From assembly GCA_964458495.1 (NCBI GenBank), contig CAYWJB010000006.1, positions 174,664 to 238,663 of the forward strand: a DNA stretch of 64,000 nt, in the 5' to 3' direction. Numbering within the stretch: position 1 is the stretch's first letter; every line of letters starts with the position of its first letter. The DNA comes from JANWVO01 sp964458495. GTDB lineage: Bacteria > Acidobacteriota > Terriglobia > Bryobacterales > Bryobacteraceae. Below, one piece after another: positions 54,702 to 63,733 of this stretch. The translations under genes were made by a program, and so were the position numbers. A model generated the notes under the pieces. That model had not been told where the DNA came from. It made no database searches and saw only the letters and a program-made list of their open reading frames with translations.

Positions 54702-55928
54702 CTACTTCTTCTCCTTGCCGTTCGGCTTCGCCTTGCCCCCGCTCTTGGCCTTCGCCGCGCCTTTCCCGCTCTGCTTCGCCGGCGCCTCCGCCTGCGCGCC
54801 CTGCCCCTCGGCCGCGCCTTGCGCCGCCGCCTGTCCGCCCGCCTGTTGCGCGCTCTGCCGCGCGTCCGGCAGAGTATCCAGCGCCGTGCTCGACGCCGGC
54901 GCCTCGGTCGAGATCGTCACATCCGTCACCCCGCCTTCCGCCGACGCAGGCACGCTCGGCGGCAGGCCCGGCCGCAGCCGCTCCATCGCCGGCTGCCCGC
55001 TCTTCGCCGCCCGGGTCACGTCCGGCGACTTGGAAAACGGCCCCCACATCCGCGCCAGCAGACCCTTCTTCGCCGCGTTCTCCAGTTCGTACTTCATCCG
55101 TGCATACGCCACCGGATCGGGCTCCGGAATCTCCGCCTCCATCTCTTCCAGCTTCTGCTTGGCCTGCTCCACCAGCGGGCTCAGCGGATACTCGCGCACG
55201 ATCCTCTGGTATGTCGCGATCCCTTTCTGGCGGAACCGCGGCCCCATCCGCAGATAGCTGTCGCCCAGCCGCCACAGGGCCTGGTCCGCCCCGCTGTACA
55301 GCGGATAGTGATCGGTCAGCGTCTGCAGCCGGTTCGACGCCGCGCTCAGCGATCCCTTCTGGTGATAAAACGCCCCCACCCGGTACTCGCCCTCGCTCAA
55401 AACTTCCTGGATCTCGCGCAGCTTCTGCGCCGCCATCGGCGCGAACCGGGAATTGGGAAACTGCGTCAGCACCTGCCGGCACTCTTCCTCCGCCCGCAGC
55501 GCGTGCGTCGAGTCCCGGTCCGGCTTCTCCATCTGCCGGTAGTGGATGTCGCAGATCTTCATCTGCGCCTCGGCCGATTCCTCCAGCGTCGGGTAGAACA
55601 GGATGAAGTCCTTGTACTCGGCCTCGGCCTGCGCCAGCGCGTGCGAGCCCCCTTCGCGCATCCACGAGTCGGCGATCGCCAGCTTCGCCTTCGCCAGAAA
55701 CTCCGACGTGTCGTAGGTGTTCATCAACGTGTTCAGCGTCAGCCGGGCCACCTCGTAACGGCCCTTCTCAATGTCCTTGATCGCCTTGTCGAACAGGATC
55801 TTGTCCGGCTGCTGCGTGTCCTGCGTGATCGGATTCTCATAGCGCTTGCCCCGGCAGCCGCCCGCCACAACCAGCGCCGCCACTGCCGCCGCCAGCATCC
55901 ACGCCTGCACTGTCCTGTGTCCCGTCAT
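54702..55928 (-). CDS. bamD: Outer-membrane assembly lipoprotein BamD
   Basis: Essential lipoprotein of the BAM complex that inserts barrel proteins. The 408-residue chain has a lipobox (VVAGGC) near residues 19-24, then TPR-like helical repeats in residues 35-290 (YEVARLTLNTLMNTYDTSEF, AEYKDFILFYPTLEESAEAQ-like, RQVLTQFPNSRFAPMA). The last 110 residues are a low-complexity Ala/Gln/Gly/Lys tail not found in typical BamD of about 245 residues. Start set at 55928 so that the signal peptide begins MTGHRTVQAW; ATG 55964 is possible. Confidence 0.85.
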   Translation of the reverse strand: MTGHRTVQAWMLAAAVAALVVAGGCRGKRYENPITQDTQQPDKILFDKAIKDIEKGRYEVARLTLNTLMNTYDTSEFLAKAKLAIADSWMREGGSHALAQAEAEYKDFILFYPTLEESAEAQMKICDIHYRQMEKPDRDSTHALRAEEECRQVLTQFPNSRFAPMAAQKLREIQEVLSEGEYRVGAFYHQKGSLSAASNRLQTLTDHYPLYSGADQALWRLGDSYLRMGPRFRQKGIATYQRIVREYPLSPLVEQAKQKLEEMEAEIPEPDPVAYARMKYELENAAKKGLLARMWGPFSKSPDVTRAAKSGQPAMERLRPGLPPSVPASAEGGVTDVTISTEAPASSTALDTLPDARQSAQQAGGQAAAQGAAEGQGAQAEAPAKQSGKGAAKAKSGGKAKPNGKEKK

Positions 55929-55972
55929 CTTCCCGTTCACCTCGTTCGTCTGTCCCGGCCCCAAGGCGCCGC

Positions 55973-56647
55973 CTACGCCCGCCGCGCCAGCGCCTTCGCC
56001 GCCGCGTCTCTCATCGCTGCCATCGCCTGCGCCGGATCGGACGCGCCCAGCACGCTTGTCCCTGCCACCACCCAGTCCACGCCGGCCTCGGCGACCATAC
56101 CTACATTATCCACCGTCACGCCCCCGTCGATCTCGATGGCGAACTCCAGCCCCTCCCTCGCCCTCCACTGCCGCAACGCCCGCGCCTTGTCCAGCACATG
56201 CGGGATGAACTTCTGTCCCCCGTAGCCCGGATTCACGCTCATCAGAAGCACATAATCCACCAGCGGCAGCACATGCTCCAGCGTCCCGACCGGCGTCGCC
56301 GGGTTCAGCACCACCCCCGCCCTCGCCCCTTCGGCCTGAATCGCCCTCACCGTCCGGTCCAGATGCGGGCACGCCTCCACATGCACGCTGACTAGATCCG
56401 CTCCCGCCTCCACAAACCGCGCCGCGTACCGGTCCGCGTCCGCAATCATCAAATGCGCGTCGAACAGCAGCCGCGTCTTCTTCCGCAACGACTCCAGCAC
56501 CGGCAGCCCGAACGAAATGTTCGGCACAAAGTGGCCGTCCATCACGTCGAAGTGCAGCATCCGCGCCCCGCCCGCGCTCACCTGCTCGATCTGCTCCCCC
56601 AGCCGCGTGAAGTCGGCCGCCAGCAAGGACGGTAGGATCTCGATCAT
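55973..56647 (-). CDS. rpe: Ribulose-phosphate 3-epimerase
   Basis: Interconverts ribulose-5-P and xylulose-5-P in the pentose-phosphate pathway. The 224-residue TIM barrel has LPSLLAADFTRLGEQ, LHFDVMDGHFVPNISFG (metal His/Asp), LLMSVNPGYGGQKF and EIDGGVTVDNVG. The length is normal. It starts 12 bp after the rsmB stop on the same strand. Confidence 0.96.
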   Translation of the reverse strand: MIEILPSLLAADFTRLGEQIEQVSAGGARMLHFDVMDGHFVPNISFGLPVLESLRKKTRLLFDAHLMIADADRYAARFVEAGADLVSVHVEACPHLDRTVRAIQAEGARAGVVLNPATPVGTLEHVLPLVDYVLLMSVNPGYGGQKFIPHVLDKARALRQWRAREGLEFAIEIDGGVTVDNVGMVAEAGVDWVVAGTSVLGASDPAQAMAAMRDAAAKALARRA

Positions 56648-56659
56648 CTCCAGGCTCTC

Positions 56660-57712
56660 TCACTCTATCACGGCCGCGAAAAATCCGTCCCCGCGCTCCC
56701 GCCCCGGCACCCGCAGCATCGTTCTCTTCACGCGCCCGGCCGCCACACGCTCCACCACATCCTCGTTCTCCTCCCGCTCCAGCGAACACGTCGAATACAC
56801 CAGCCTTCCCCCGGGCTTCACACACCGCAAGGCTTCCCTCAAGATCGACTCCTGCCTCCGCGCCTGCCGCGCGATCTCCTCCTCCGTGACGCGCCACCGG
56901 ATCTCCGGGTTCCGCCCCAGCGTCCCGGTGCCTGTGCATGGCGCATCCACCAGCACCTTGTCGAACGCCGCCGCAAACGGCAGCCCCTCGTCCGCCCGCG
57001 CCTGCACTCGCGGGCAATCCGCCAGAAGCTCCCGCAGCCTCCTCCAGTTCGCGTCGCACGCCACCACGCGCGCCCCGCTCGCCAGCGCCTGCCTCGTCTT
57101 GTTGCCCGGCGCCGCGCACACGTCCAGCATCCGCTCGCCTGCTTGCAGTTCCAGCAGCGGAACGATCGCCTGCGCCCCCTCGTCCATCGGCAGCCCCTCC
57201 AGCTCCGCCCGCTCCGGCGCCTCCAGCGCCGCCCGCGCCGCCCGCAACGCGTCTTCCTCTCCCAGCCGCCGCTTCCACCTCTCCAGCAGCCACCCGGGCA
57301 TCGAATACTCCAGCTCCTCGCTCTCCCATCTCTCCGGCAACCGCGGCAGCCGCCGCAGCACTGCGTTCACGAATCCCGCCGCATGCTTCCGCCCGGCCAC
57401 CTTCACCAGCTCCACACTTTCGCCCACCGCCGCATGCGCCGGCACCCGGCTCAAATACCGCAGCTGATACGCCCCCATCCGCAGCGCCCGCAGCACCTCC
57501 GCGTCCATCTCCTCCACCCGCCGCGACGACGCCCGCCCGATCAGCCAGTCCAGTTGCGCCCGCCTCCGCAGCACGCCATAGACGATCTCCGTCGCCAGCC
57601 CCGCGTCCCGGCTCTCCAGCCCCTGCGCCGCCCTGAGCAGCGCCTCGTCGCTCTTCGCGCCGCGCTCCACGCGCTGGAGCGCTTCCCACGCCGTCCTTCG
57701 CCCCGGGCTCAC
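56660..57712 (-). CDS. rsmB: 16S rRNA (cytosine-5) methyltransferase RsmB
   Basis: SAM-dependent m5C methylation of 16S rRNA. The 350-residue protein has the N-terminal NusB-like domain (AWEALQRVERGAKSDEALLR) and a C-terminal Fmu/Sun catalytic domain: LDVCAAPGNKT (SAM site), VDAPCTGTGTL (TRAM Cys) and VYSTCSLEREEN (catalytic Cys). GTG 57712 was chosen because it starts right at the NusB-like domain. Only 18 bp separate it from the divergent TtcA-like start. Confidence 0.92.
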   Translation of the reverse strand: MSPGRRTAWEALQRVERGAKSDEALLRAAQGLESRDAGLATEIVYGVLRRRAQLDWLIGRASSRRVEEMDAEVLRALRMGAYQLRYLSRVPAHAAVGESVELVKVAGRKHAAGFVNAVLRRLPRLPERWESEELEYSMPGWLLERWKRRLGEEDALRAARAALEAPERAELEGLPMDEGAQAIVPLLELQAGERMLDVCAAPGNKTRQALASGARVVACDANWRRLRELLADCPRVQARADEGLPFAAAFDKVLVDAPCTGTGTLGRNPEIRWRVTEEEIARQARRQESILREALRCVKPGGRLVYSTCSLEREENEDVVERVAAGRVKRTMLRVPGRERGDGFFAAVIE

Positions 57713-57730
57713 AAACAATACAATAGAAAT
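57713..57730. promoter_or_regulatory. Shared divergent promoter region (18 bp gap)
   Basis: TACAAT (57719-57724) points to the plus gene and TATTGT (57725-57720, minus) to rsmB. Each -10 box puts the transcript start at or one base from its start codon, so both genes may be leaderless. No -35 consensus is evident. Confidence 0.4.
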
Positions 57731-58534
57731 TTGGGCCTCGAAAAAGCCATCCTGCGCCGCGTCGGCCAGGCCATCGCGCGCTTTCAAATGATCCGCGAGG
57801 GCGACCGTGTCGCCGTCGCCTTCTCCGGCGGCAAGGATTCCTTCGCCCTCCTGTCCTCGCTTCTCCTCCTCCAGAAACGCGCCCCCGTCCGGTTCTCCCT
57901 TTGCGCCTTCACCATCGATCAGGGCAAGTTCCTCGCCCCGATCGAACCCTTCCGCCAGTGGATGCTCGATCACGGCGTCCCGTGGACTCTCCGCCCCGAC
58001 AACCCCTCCCTCCGCCTCCTCTCCGATCAGCCCGGTCACGGCTGCGACCTCTGCAGCCGCTTCCGCCGCCGCGCCGTCTACGCGCTCGCCCGCGAACTCG
58101 GCGCCAACGTCATCGCCCTCGGCCATACCGCCGACGACCTCTGCGAATCCTTCCTCCGCAACGCCATGTTCACCGGGCGCCTCGCCGCCCTGCCTCCCGT
58201 CGTCTGGTCCCGCCGCCGCGAGTTCCGCCTCATCCGCCCCCTCCTCTACGTCACCGAAGACCTCACCCGCGCCTGGGCCGATGCCTCCTCCGCGCCCGTC
58301 ATCCCTTGCGGCTGCTCCCTGAAAACCGGGACCGTCCGCCGCTCTCTCCGCTCCATCCTCGACGAGCTCCAACAGCAACACCCCCACCTCAAATCCACCC
58401 TCCTCAATGCCCTCGGCAACGTCGAAACCAGCCGCCTCCTCGATCCCCGCTTCTTCCAGCCCGGAGAGGAATCCGCTGAGCCCGCATCCTCTCCTCTGCC
58501 TGTCCTCCATGATCCGGCTTTCACAGAACTGTAA
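57731..58534 (+). CDS. TtcA-like tRNA thiolation protein (PP-loop ATPase)
   Basis: A 267-residue PP-loop ATPase with SGGKDSFALLSSLL (ATP loop), CDLCSRFRRRAVY (CxxC) and VIPCGCS (third Cys), plus GHTADDLCESFLRN, which matches TtcA/TtuA-family enzymes that thiolate tRNA (2-thiocytidine 32 in TtcA) with a 4Fe-4S cluster. The TTG at 57731 gives LGLEKAILRRVGQAIARFQM, matching the TtcA N-terminus; it is probably leaderless. TtuA is the main alternative. Confidence 0.82.
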   Translation: MGLEKAILRRVGQAIARFQMIREGDRVAVAFSGGKDSFALLSSLLLLQKRAPVRFSLCAFTIDQGKFLAPIEPFRQWMLDHGVPWTLRPDNPSLRLLSDQPGHGCDLCSRFRRRAVYALARELGANVIALGHTADDLCESFLRNAMFTGRLAALPPVVWSRRREFRLIRPLLYVTEDLTRAWADASSAPVIPCGCSLKTGTVRRSLRSILDELQQQHPHLKSTLLNALGNVETSRLLDPRFFQPGEESAEPASSPLPVLHDPAFTEL

Positions 58535-58633
58535 TCCGTTTCCCGTTGACCGCGACCGCGGTCCATTTGCGATAATTCAGTTTCCGCCCATGGCCTGCAG
58601 CCTCTGCCATGCAGCGGGAGATCGGCAACGCAC

Positions 58634-59248
58634 ATGAGAATTCTGCCGCGTACCGAAAAGTTCTTCCACTTTTTCATCGAGCAGGCCGGTCTCATCCACC
58701 AGGCCGCCCAGACCTTCCGCAAGGCCGTCGAAAACGGGCCTTCCACCATGCACGAGGCCGAGGTCGCCATCGCCCGCCTCGAACAGAAGGGCGACGAAAT
58801 CATCCACGAAGTCTTCACTCGCCTCAACCAGACCTTCATCACCCCCATCGACCCCGAAGACATCCACTCCCTCGCCTCCCACATGGACGACGTCCTCGAC
58901 GCCCTCGAAGAGGCAGCCCACCGCGTCGTCGCTTACAAGATCCCCCAAATCCCCACCCCTGTCATCGAGGTCAGCCGCATCCTCGAAAACTGCGCCGTCG
59001 TCCTCCAGAAGGCCTTTGCCGCCCTTGCCGAGGACCAACCCCTGCTCGAGCACGCCATCGAAATCAACCGCCTCGAAGATCAGGCCGACCACCTCATCCG
59101 CGCTGCCATCGCCGACCTCTTCGAGCAGGAAAAAGACCCCATCACCCTCATCAAGCTCAAGGAGATCTACGAGTACCTCGAATCCGCCACCGACTACTGC
59201 GAGGACGTCGCCGATGCCCTCCAGAACGTCATCGTGAAAAACGGCTGA
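58634..59248 (+). CDS. DUF47/PhoU-like protein
   Basis: A 204-residue all-helical protein of the DUF47 (PhoU-like) family, with TRLNQTFITPIDPEDIHSLA near residue 60, the family hallmark, and YEYLESATDYCEDVADAL near the end. Such proteins sit next to Pit transporters and are thought to regulate phosphate uptake. It ends 12 bp before the Pit gene in the same operon. Confidence 0.9.
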   Translation: MRILPRTEKFFHFFIEQAGLIHQAAQTFRKAVENGPSTMHEAEVAIARLEQKGDEIIHEVFTRLNQTFITPIDPEDIHSLASHMDDVLDALEEAAHRVVAYKIPQIPTPVIEVSRILENCAVVLQKAFAALAEDQPLLEHAIEINRLEDQADHLIRAAIADLFEQEKDPITLIKLKEIYEYLESATDYCEDVADALQNVIVKNG

Positions 59249-59260
59249 TCACCCCGCGTC

Positions 59261-60301
59261 ATGGATTCCGCCCTCCTCTTGGTCTCCTTCATCGTCCTCG
59301 TCGCGCTTGTCTTCGATTTCATCAACGGTTTCCACGACGCCGCCAACTCCGTCGCCACCATCGTCGCCACCCGCGTCCTCTCCCCCTTCCAGGCGGTCCT
59401 CTGGGCCGCTTTCTGGAACTTCATCGCCGCCATCCCCCTCCTCTTCTTCCACGAAGCCGGCGTCGCCAAGACCGTCGGCGCCGGCATGGTCGACATCAGG
59501 CTCGTCACCGAAATGGTCGTCCTCGCCGGCTTGATCGGCGCCATCTTCTGGAACCTCTTCACCTGGTATTACGGCCTCCCCTCCAGTTCCTCCCACGCCT
59601 TGATCGGCGGCTATGCCGGCGCCACCATGGCCAAGGTCGGCCTCACCCGCGGCTGGCTCTCCGTCTTCGACGCCATCGTCCCTTCCGGCTGGATCTCCAC
59701 CATCCTTTTCATCTTCCTCGCCCCCCTCATCGGCCTCTCCCTCGGCTACCTCCTCATGGTTCTCGTCTTCTGGCTCTTCCGCCACTCCTCCCCGCGGCGC
59801 ATGGACGTTTGGTTCCGCCGCCTCCAGTTGCTGAGCTCCGGCTTGTTCAGCTACTCCCACGGCGCCAACGACGCCCAGAAAACCATGGGCATTATCACCA
59901 GCGTCCTGGTCGCCTCCGGCTTCCTGAAGACCTTCGACGTCCAGTGGTGGGTCGTCCTCTCCGCCCACGCTGCCATCGCCCTCGGCACCATGAGCGGCGG
60001 CTGGCGCATCGTCCATACCATGGGCGCGCGCCTCACCCGCCTGAAACCCCGCGGCGGCTTCTGCGCCGAAACCGCCGGCGCCATCGCCATCCTCTTCCCC
60101 ACTTACCTCAAGGTCCCCGTCTCCACCACCCACGTCATCACCGGCGCCATCGCCGGTGTCGGCTCCATCCAGCGCCTCAAGGCTGTCCGTTGGGGCCTCG
60201 CCACCAACATCCTCTGGGCATGGGTCCTCACCATCCCCATGTCCGCCCTCGTCGGCGCCTTCAGCTTCCTCCTCATCTTCTGGCTCACCGCTAGAGCCTG
60301 A
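59261..60301 (+). CDS. pit: Inorganic phosphate transporter, Pit family
   Basis: A 346-residue inner-membrane permease, low-affinity metal-phosphate/H+ symport in homologues. The PD001131 signature appears twice: FDFINGFHDAANSVATIVATR at 16-36 region (GFHDAANS) and GANDAQKTMGI near residue 205, and the AxYGLPSSSSHALIGGY loop lies near 105. It has about ten spans. It ends 9 bp before the histidine kinase. Confidence 0.94.
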   Translation: MDSALLLVSFIVLVALVFDFINGFHDAANSVATIVATRVLSPFQAVLWAAFWNFIAAIPLLFFHEAGVAKTVGAGMVDIRLVTEMVVLAGLIGAIFWNLFTWYYGLPSSSSHALIGGYAGATMAKVGLTRGWLSVFDAIVPSGWISTILFIFLAPLIGLSLGYLLMVLVFWLFRHSSPRRMDVWFRRLQLLSSGLFSYSHGANDAQKTMGIITSVLVASGFLKTFDVQWWVVLSAHAAIALGTMSGGWRIVHTMGARLTRLKPRGGFCAETAGAIAILFPTYLKVPVSTTHVITGAIAGVGSIQRLKAVRWGLATNILWAWVLTIPMSALVGAFSFLLIFWLTARA

Positions 60302-60310
60302 ACCGAACCC

Positions 60311-62086
60311 ATGCCGGGCCGCACCCCCACCATCCGCAGCCCCCTCTTTCGCAAGCTCCTCATCGGCGCTTCCGCCCTCGTCCTCGCCATGGGCGGCTTG
60401 ACCGATCTCCTCATGTCCCGCTTCACCCAGCAGAGCGAGGAGTCCTCCGTCCAGCGCTCCCTCCACGCCTCCGCCCGCCTCTTGGCCCGGGAACTCGAAT
60501 CTCTCCCCTCCTCCCAACTCCCCTCTTGGGTCCGCCAGACCGACGCCCTCCTGGCTGCCCGCGTTACCGTCGTCGACTCCTCCAGCGGCGCCGTCCTCGC
60601 CGAGTCCCGCCGCGAACCCGGCTCCATGGAGAACCACGCCACCCGTCCCGAAATCCAGGACGCCCTCCGCCACGGCCTCGGCGTCGCCAAACGGCACTCC
60701 ACCAGCGTCAATACCGACTTCCTCTACCTCGCCCTCCCCGCCCGCCTCTCCTCCGGCCAGCCCGTCCTCCTCCGCCTCGCCGCCCCCCTCGACGCTATCC
60801 AGTCCACCGTCAACGCCAACCGCCTCCGCATCCTCCGCGCCACCCTCCTGCTCGCCCTCGCCGTCCTCGCCGCCGCCTACTTCTTCTCCCGCTCCCTCAC
60901 CCGCCGCATCCACAACATCCAGTCCGCCGCCGAAGACCTCGCCGCCGGCCGCCTCGATGCCAGCCCCGTCCCCCCGGACTCCGGCAACGACGAACTCGGC
61001 GCCCTCGCCGCCTCCCTCCACCGCATGGCCGGCAACCTCCTCGAAATGGTCGAACTCGTCCGCAACGAGTCCGCCCGCCGCGAGGCGATCCTCTCCAGCA
61101 TGCGCGAGGGCGTCCTCGCCGTCGACTCCTCCCTCCGCATCACCTTCTGCAACCAGGCGTTCCTCGACGCCGTCGCCGCCACCTCCACCCCCTCCCCGGG
61201 CGCGCCCCTCGAACAAATCGCCCCAGATCCCGCCCTCCTCGATCCCCTCTGGCAGGTCCTCGAGCAAGCCCAGACCGTCCGTGCCAAGGTCTCCTTCCCC
61301 GCCAACCCCGGACGCAGCTACGAGCTCTGGGCCAAACCTCTCGAACTCAACCGCCAGCAGGGCGTCCTCGCCATCCTCCACGACGTCACCGAACTCGAAC
61401 GCCTCGAACGCGTCCGCCGCGATTTCGTCGCCAACGTCTCCCACGAACTCCGTACCCCCCTCGCCGCCATCAGCGGCTACGCCGAAACCCTCCTCGACGG
61501 CGCCATCGACGACTCCCTCCACAACCGCCGCTTCCTCGAAGTCATCCGCTCCAACGCCATCCGCCTCAACAACATCGCCTCCGACCTCCTCGTGCTGTCC
61601 GAACTCGAGCAGCACCGCCCCGCCCACGAGCCCGCCGAACCTGTCCCCCTCCAGCCCGTCATCGACACCGTCGTCCGCACCGTCGAGTCCGCCGCCCGCC
61701 TCCGCCGCATTCGCATCTCCGCCTCCCCCGCCCCCTTCGCCGTCCGCGCCCTCCGTTTCCGCCTCGAACAGGCTCTCGTCAACCTCGTCGACAACGCCGT
61801 CAAGTTCAGCCCGGAAAACTCCGAAGTCCTCATCGAAGCCGCCAGCAACGGCGACATGATCGAAGTCCACGTCGTCGACCACGGCATCGGCATCCCCGAA
61901 GAAGACCTCCCCCGCATCTTCGAACGCTTCTACCGCGTCGATAAGGCCCGCTCCCGCGAAGCCGGCGGCACCGGCCTCGGCCTCTCCATCGTCAAACACA
62001 TCGCCGAGCTGTTCGGCGGCAGCGTCCGCGTCTCCAGCCGCCTCGGACACGGCTCCACCTTCACCCTCTCCCTCCCCGCCGCATGA
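60311..62086 (+). CDS. PhoR-like sensor histidine kinase with periplasmic, HAMP and PAS domains
   Basis: A 591-residue kinase. Order: span about 14-34; extracytoplasmic domain to about 172; second span about 175-195; HAMP 196-250 (RRIHNIQSAAEDLAAGRLD); PAS about 255-360; HisKA with phospho-His378 in FVANVSHELRTPLAAI; HATPase with N box LVNLVDNAVKFSPE and G boxes HGIGIPEED and GGTGLGLSIV. The position right after Pit suggests phosphate signalling, but no partner regulator lies nearby. The coding strand is strongly C-rich. Confidence 0.9.
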   Translation: MPGRTPTIRSPLFRKLLIGASALVLAMGGLTDLLMSRFTQQSEESSVQRSLHASARLLARELESLPSSQLPSWVRQTDALLAARVTVVDSSSGAVLAESRREPGSMENHATRPEIQDALRHGLGVAKRHSTSVNTDFLYLALPARLSSGQPVLLRLAAPLDAIQSTVNANRLRILRATLLLALAVLAAAYFFSRSLTRRIHNIQSAAEDLAAGRLDASPVPPDSGNDELGALAASLHRMAGNLLEMVELVRNESARREAILSSMREGVLAVDSSLRITFCNQAFLDAVAATSTPSPGAPLEQIAPDPALLDPLWQVLEQAQTVRAKVSFPANPGRSYELWAKPLELNRQQGVLAILHDVTELERLERVRRDFVANVSHELRTPLAAISGYAETLLDGAIDDSLHNRRFLEVIRSNAIRLNNIASDLLVLSELEQHRPAHEPAEPVPLQPVIDTVVRTVESAARLRRIRISASPAPFAVRALRFRLEQALVNLVDNAVKFSPENSEVLIEAASNGDMIEVHVVDHGIGIPEEDLPRIFERFYRVDKARSREAGGTGLGLSIVKHIAELFGGSVRVSSRLGHGSTFTLSLPAA

Positions 62087-62129
62087 TCCCTGTCTTTTTC
62101 CACTCCTTGGAGTTACCCTGAAAGCATCC

Positions 62130-63719
62130 ATGCGCCTCGGCATCGACTTCGGCACCACCCGCATCGTCGCCGCCGCCGCCGACCGCGGCAACTTCCCCGT
62201 CATCTCCTTCGATTGCCCCGACGGCGCCGCCCGCGAGTGGGCGCCTCCTCTCATCGCCATTCAGGACGGCAAGCGCCTCTACGGCTGGGACGCCTGGGCC
62301 GCCCAGGGCGCTGACGGCGCCACCATCCTCCGCTCCATCAAACGCGTCCTCTCTTGCTCCGGCCCTGAGACCCTCGTCGAACTCGCCGGCCAGACCGTCC
62401 GCCTCGCCACCCTCCTCGAAGAACTCCTCTCCTGGCTCCAGAACGCCCTCCTGAACTCCTCCTCTCTGCCCCGCCGCGGCCCCGGCGCCCTTGAGGTCCT
62501 CCTCGGCGTGCCTGCCAACGCCAACTCCAACCAGCGCTTCCTCACCACCGAGGCCTTCCGCGCCGCCGGTTTCCAGGTCCTCGGCCTCCTCAATGAACCC
62601 TCCGCCGCCAGCATCGAGTTCTCTCACCGCCTCGCCGCCGCCGGCTCCTCCGCCCCACAGCGCATCCTCGTCTATGACCTTGGCGGCGGAACCTTCGACG
62701 CCTCCCTCGTCTTCCGCGACGGCGACTCCCACATCGTCGAAGCCACCGAAAGCATCCCTACACTCGGCGGAGACGACTTCGACGACGTCCTCGCTACCCT
62801 CGCCCTCGAAAAAGCCGGACTCGCCTCCGAACGCGACTCCCTCTCCCAGGCCGAAGAGTTCCTCCTCCTCGAAGAGTGCCGCGAGAAAAAGGAGTCCCTC
62901 CACCCCAACACCCGCCGCCTCATGGTCGACCTCGACCGCGTCCGCCCCGGCTGGCCCGTCACTCCCGTCCCCGTCGCCGACTTCTACGATCAGCTCTCGC
63001 CCCTCGTCGATGAGACTCTCCACGCCACCGCCGACCTCCTCGAACGCGCCCCCTCCTCCACCCCCGTCACCCTCTACGTCACCGGCGGCGCCAGCGAACT
63101 CCCCCTCGTCAGCCGCATGCTCCGCGAACGCTTCGGCCGCCGCGTCCGGCGCTCCGCCTACACCCGCGCCGCCACCGCCATCGGCCTTGCCATCCAGGCC
63201 TCCTCCCACGCCCCGGCCCTCCTCCGCGAACGCTTCACCCGCTTCTTCGGCGTCTGGCGCGAAGCCGAGGAGGGACGCGTCATTGTCTTCGACCCGCTCT
63301 TCGAACAGGGACTCGAACTCCCCGCCCCCGGCGCTGCCCCCCTCGCGCGGACCCGCCGCTACTTCCCCGCCCACAACATCGGCCACTTTCGCTACCTCGA
63401 GTGCTCCCACCGCGCCACATCCGGCGAACCCGCCGGCGATATTACCCCTTGGGACGAAATCCGCTTCCCCTTCGATCCCCGCCTCACCTCCGTCGCCGAC
63501 CTCCGCAACATTCCCGTCGAGCGCAGCGCCGAAGCCTCCCGCCAGCTCATCGAGGAAAGCTACTCGGTCGACTCCGGTGGCTCCGTCACCGTCGTCATTT
63601 CCAACCTCACTGCCGGCTACCGCCGCGAATACCGCCTCGGCCAGTGGGCCTCCGCCCAGAAAACCATCCGCCGCACCTCCCCCTCTCCCCGCACCCGCAA
63701 ACGCTCCGCCCCCCGCTGA
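62130..63719 (+). CDS. Hsp70-like (DnaK superfamily) protein
   Basis: A 529-residue actin-fold ATPase: GIDFGTTRIVAAAADRG (phosphate 1), LNEPSAASIEFSHRLAAA, YDLGGGTFDASLVFRDGDSH (phosphate 2) and VTGGASELPLVSRML (adenosine). The substrate-binding part after residue 385 is short and unlike classical DnaK, ending in a basic Ser/Arg tail, so it is a divergent HscC/YegD-like form, not the housekeeping DnaK. It follows the kinase by 43 bp. Confidence 0.85.
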   Translation: MRLGIDFGTTRIVAAAADRGNFPVISFDCPDGAAREWAPPLIAIQDGKRLYGWDAWAAQGADGATILRSIKRVLSCSGPETLVELAGQTVRLATLLEELLSWLQNALLNSSSLPRRGPGALEVLLGVPANANSNQRFLTTEAFRAAGFQVLGLLNEPSAASIEFSHRLAAAGSSAPQRILVYDLGGGTFDASLVFRDGDSHIVEATESIPTLGGDDFDDVLATLALEKAGLASERDSLSQAEEFLLLEECREKKESLHPNTRRLMVDLDRVRPGWPVTPVPVADFYDQLSPLVDETLHATADLLERAPSSTPVTLYVTGGASELPLVSRMLRERFGRRVRRSAYTRAATAIGLAIQASSHAPALLRERFTRFFGVWREAEEGRVIVFDPLFEQGLELPAPGAAPLARTRRYFPAHNIGHFRYLECSHRATSGEPAGDITPWDEIRFPFDPRLTSVADLRNIPVERSAEASRQLIEESYSVDSGGSVTVVISNLTAGYRREYRLGQWASAQKTIRRTSPSPRTRKRSAPR

Positions 63720-63733
63720 CCCAACCCAAATTC

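Noticed and set aside
59249..62260. A 1003-codon minus-strand frame rich in Gly/Ala/Glu/Asp
   Set aside because: Purely a shadow of the strongly C-rich plus-strand Pit and kinase genes; no motif, no ribosome site.
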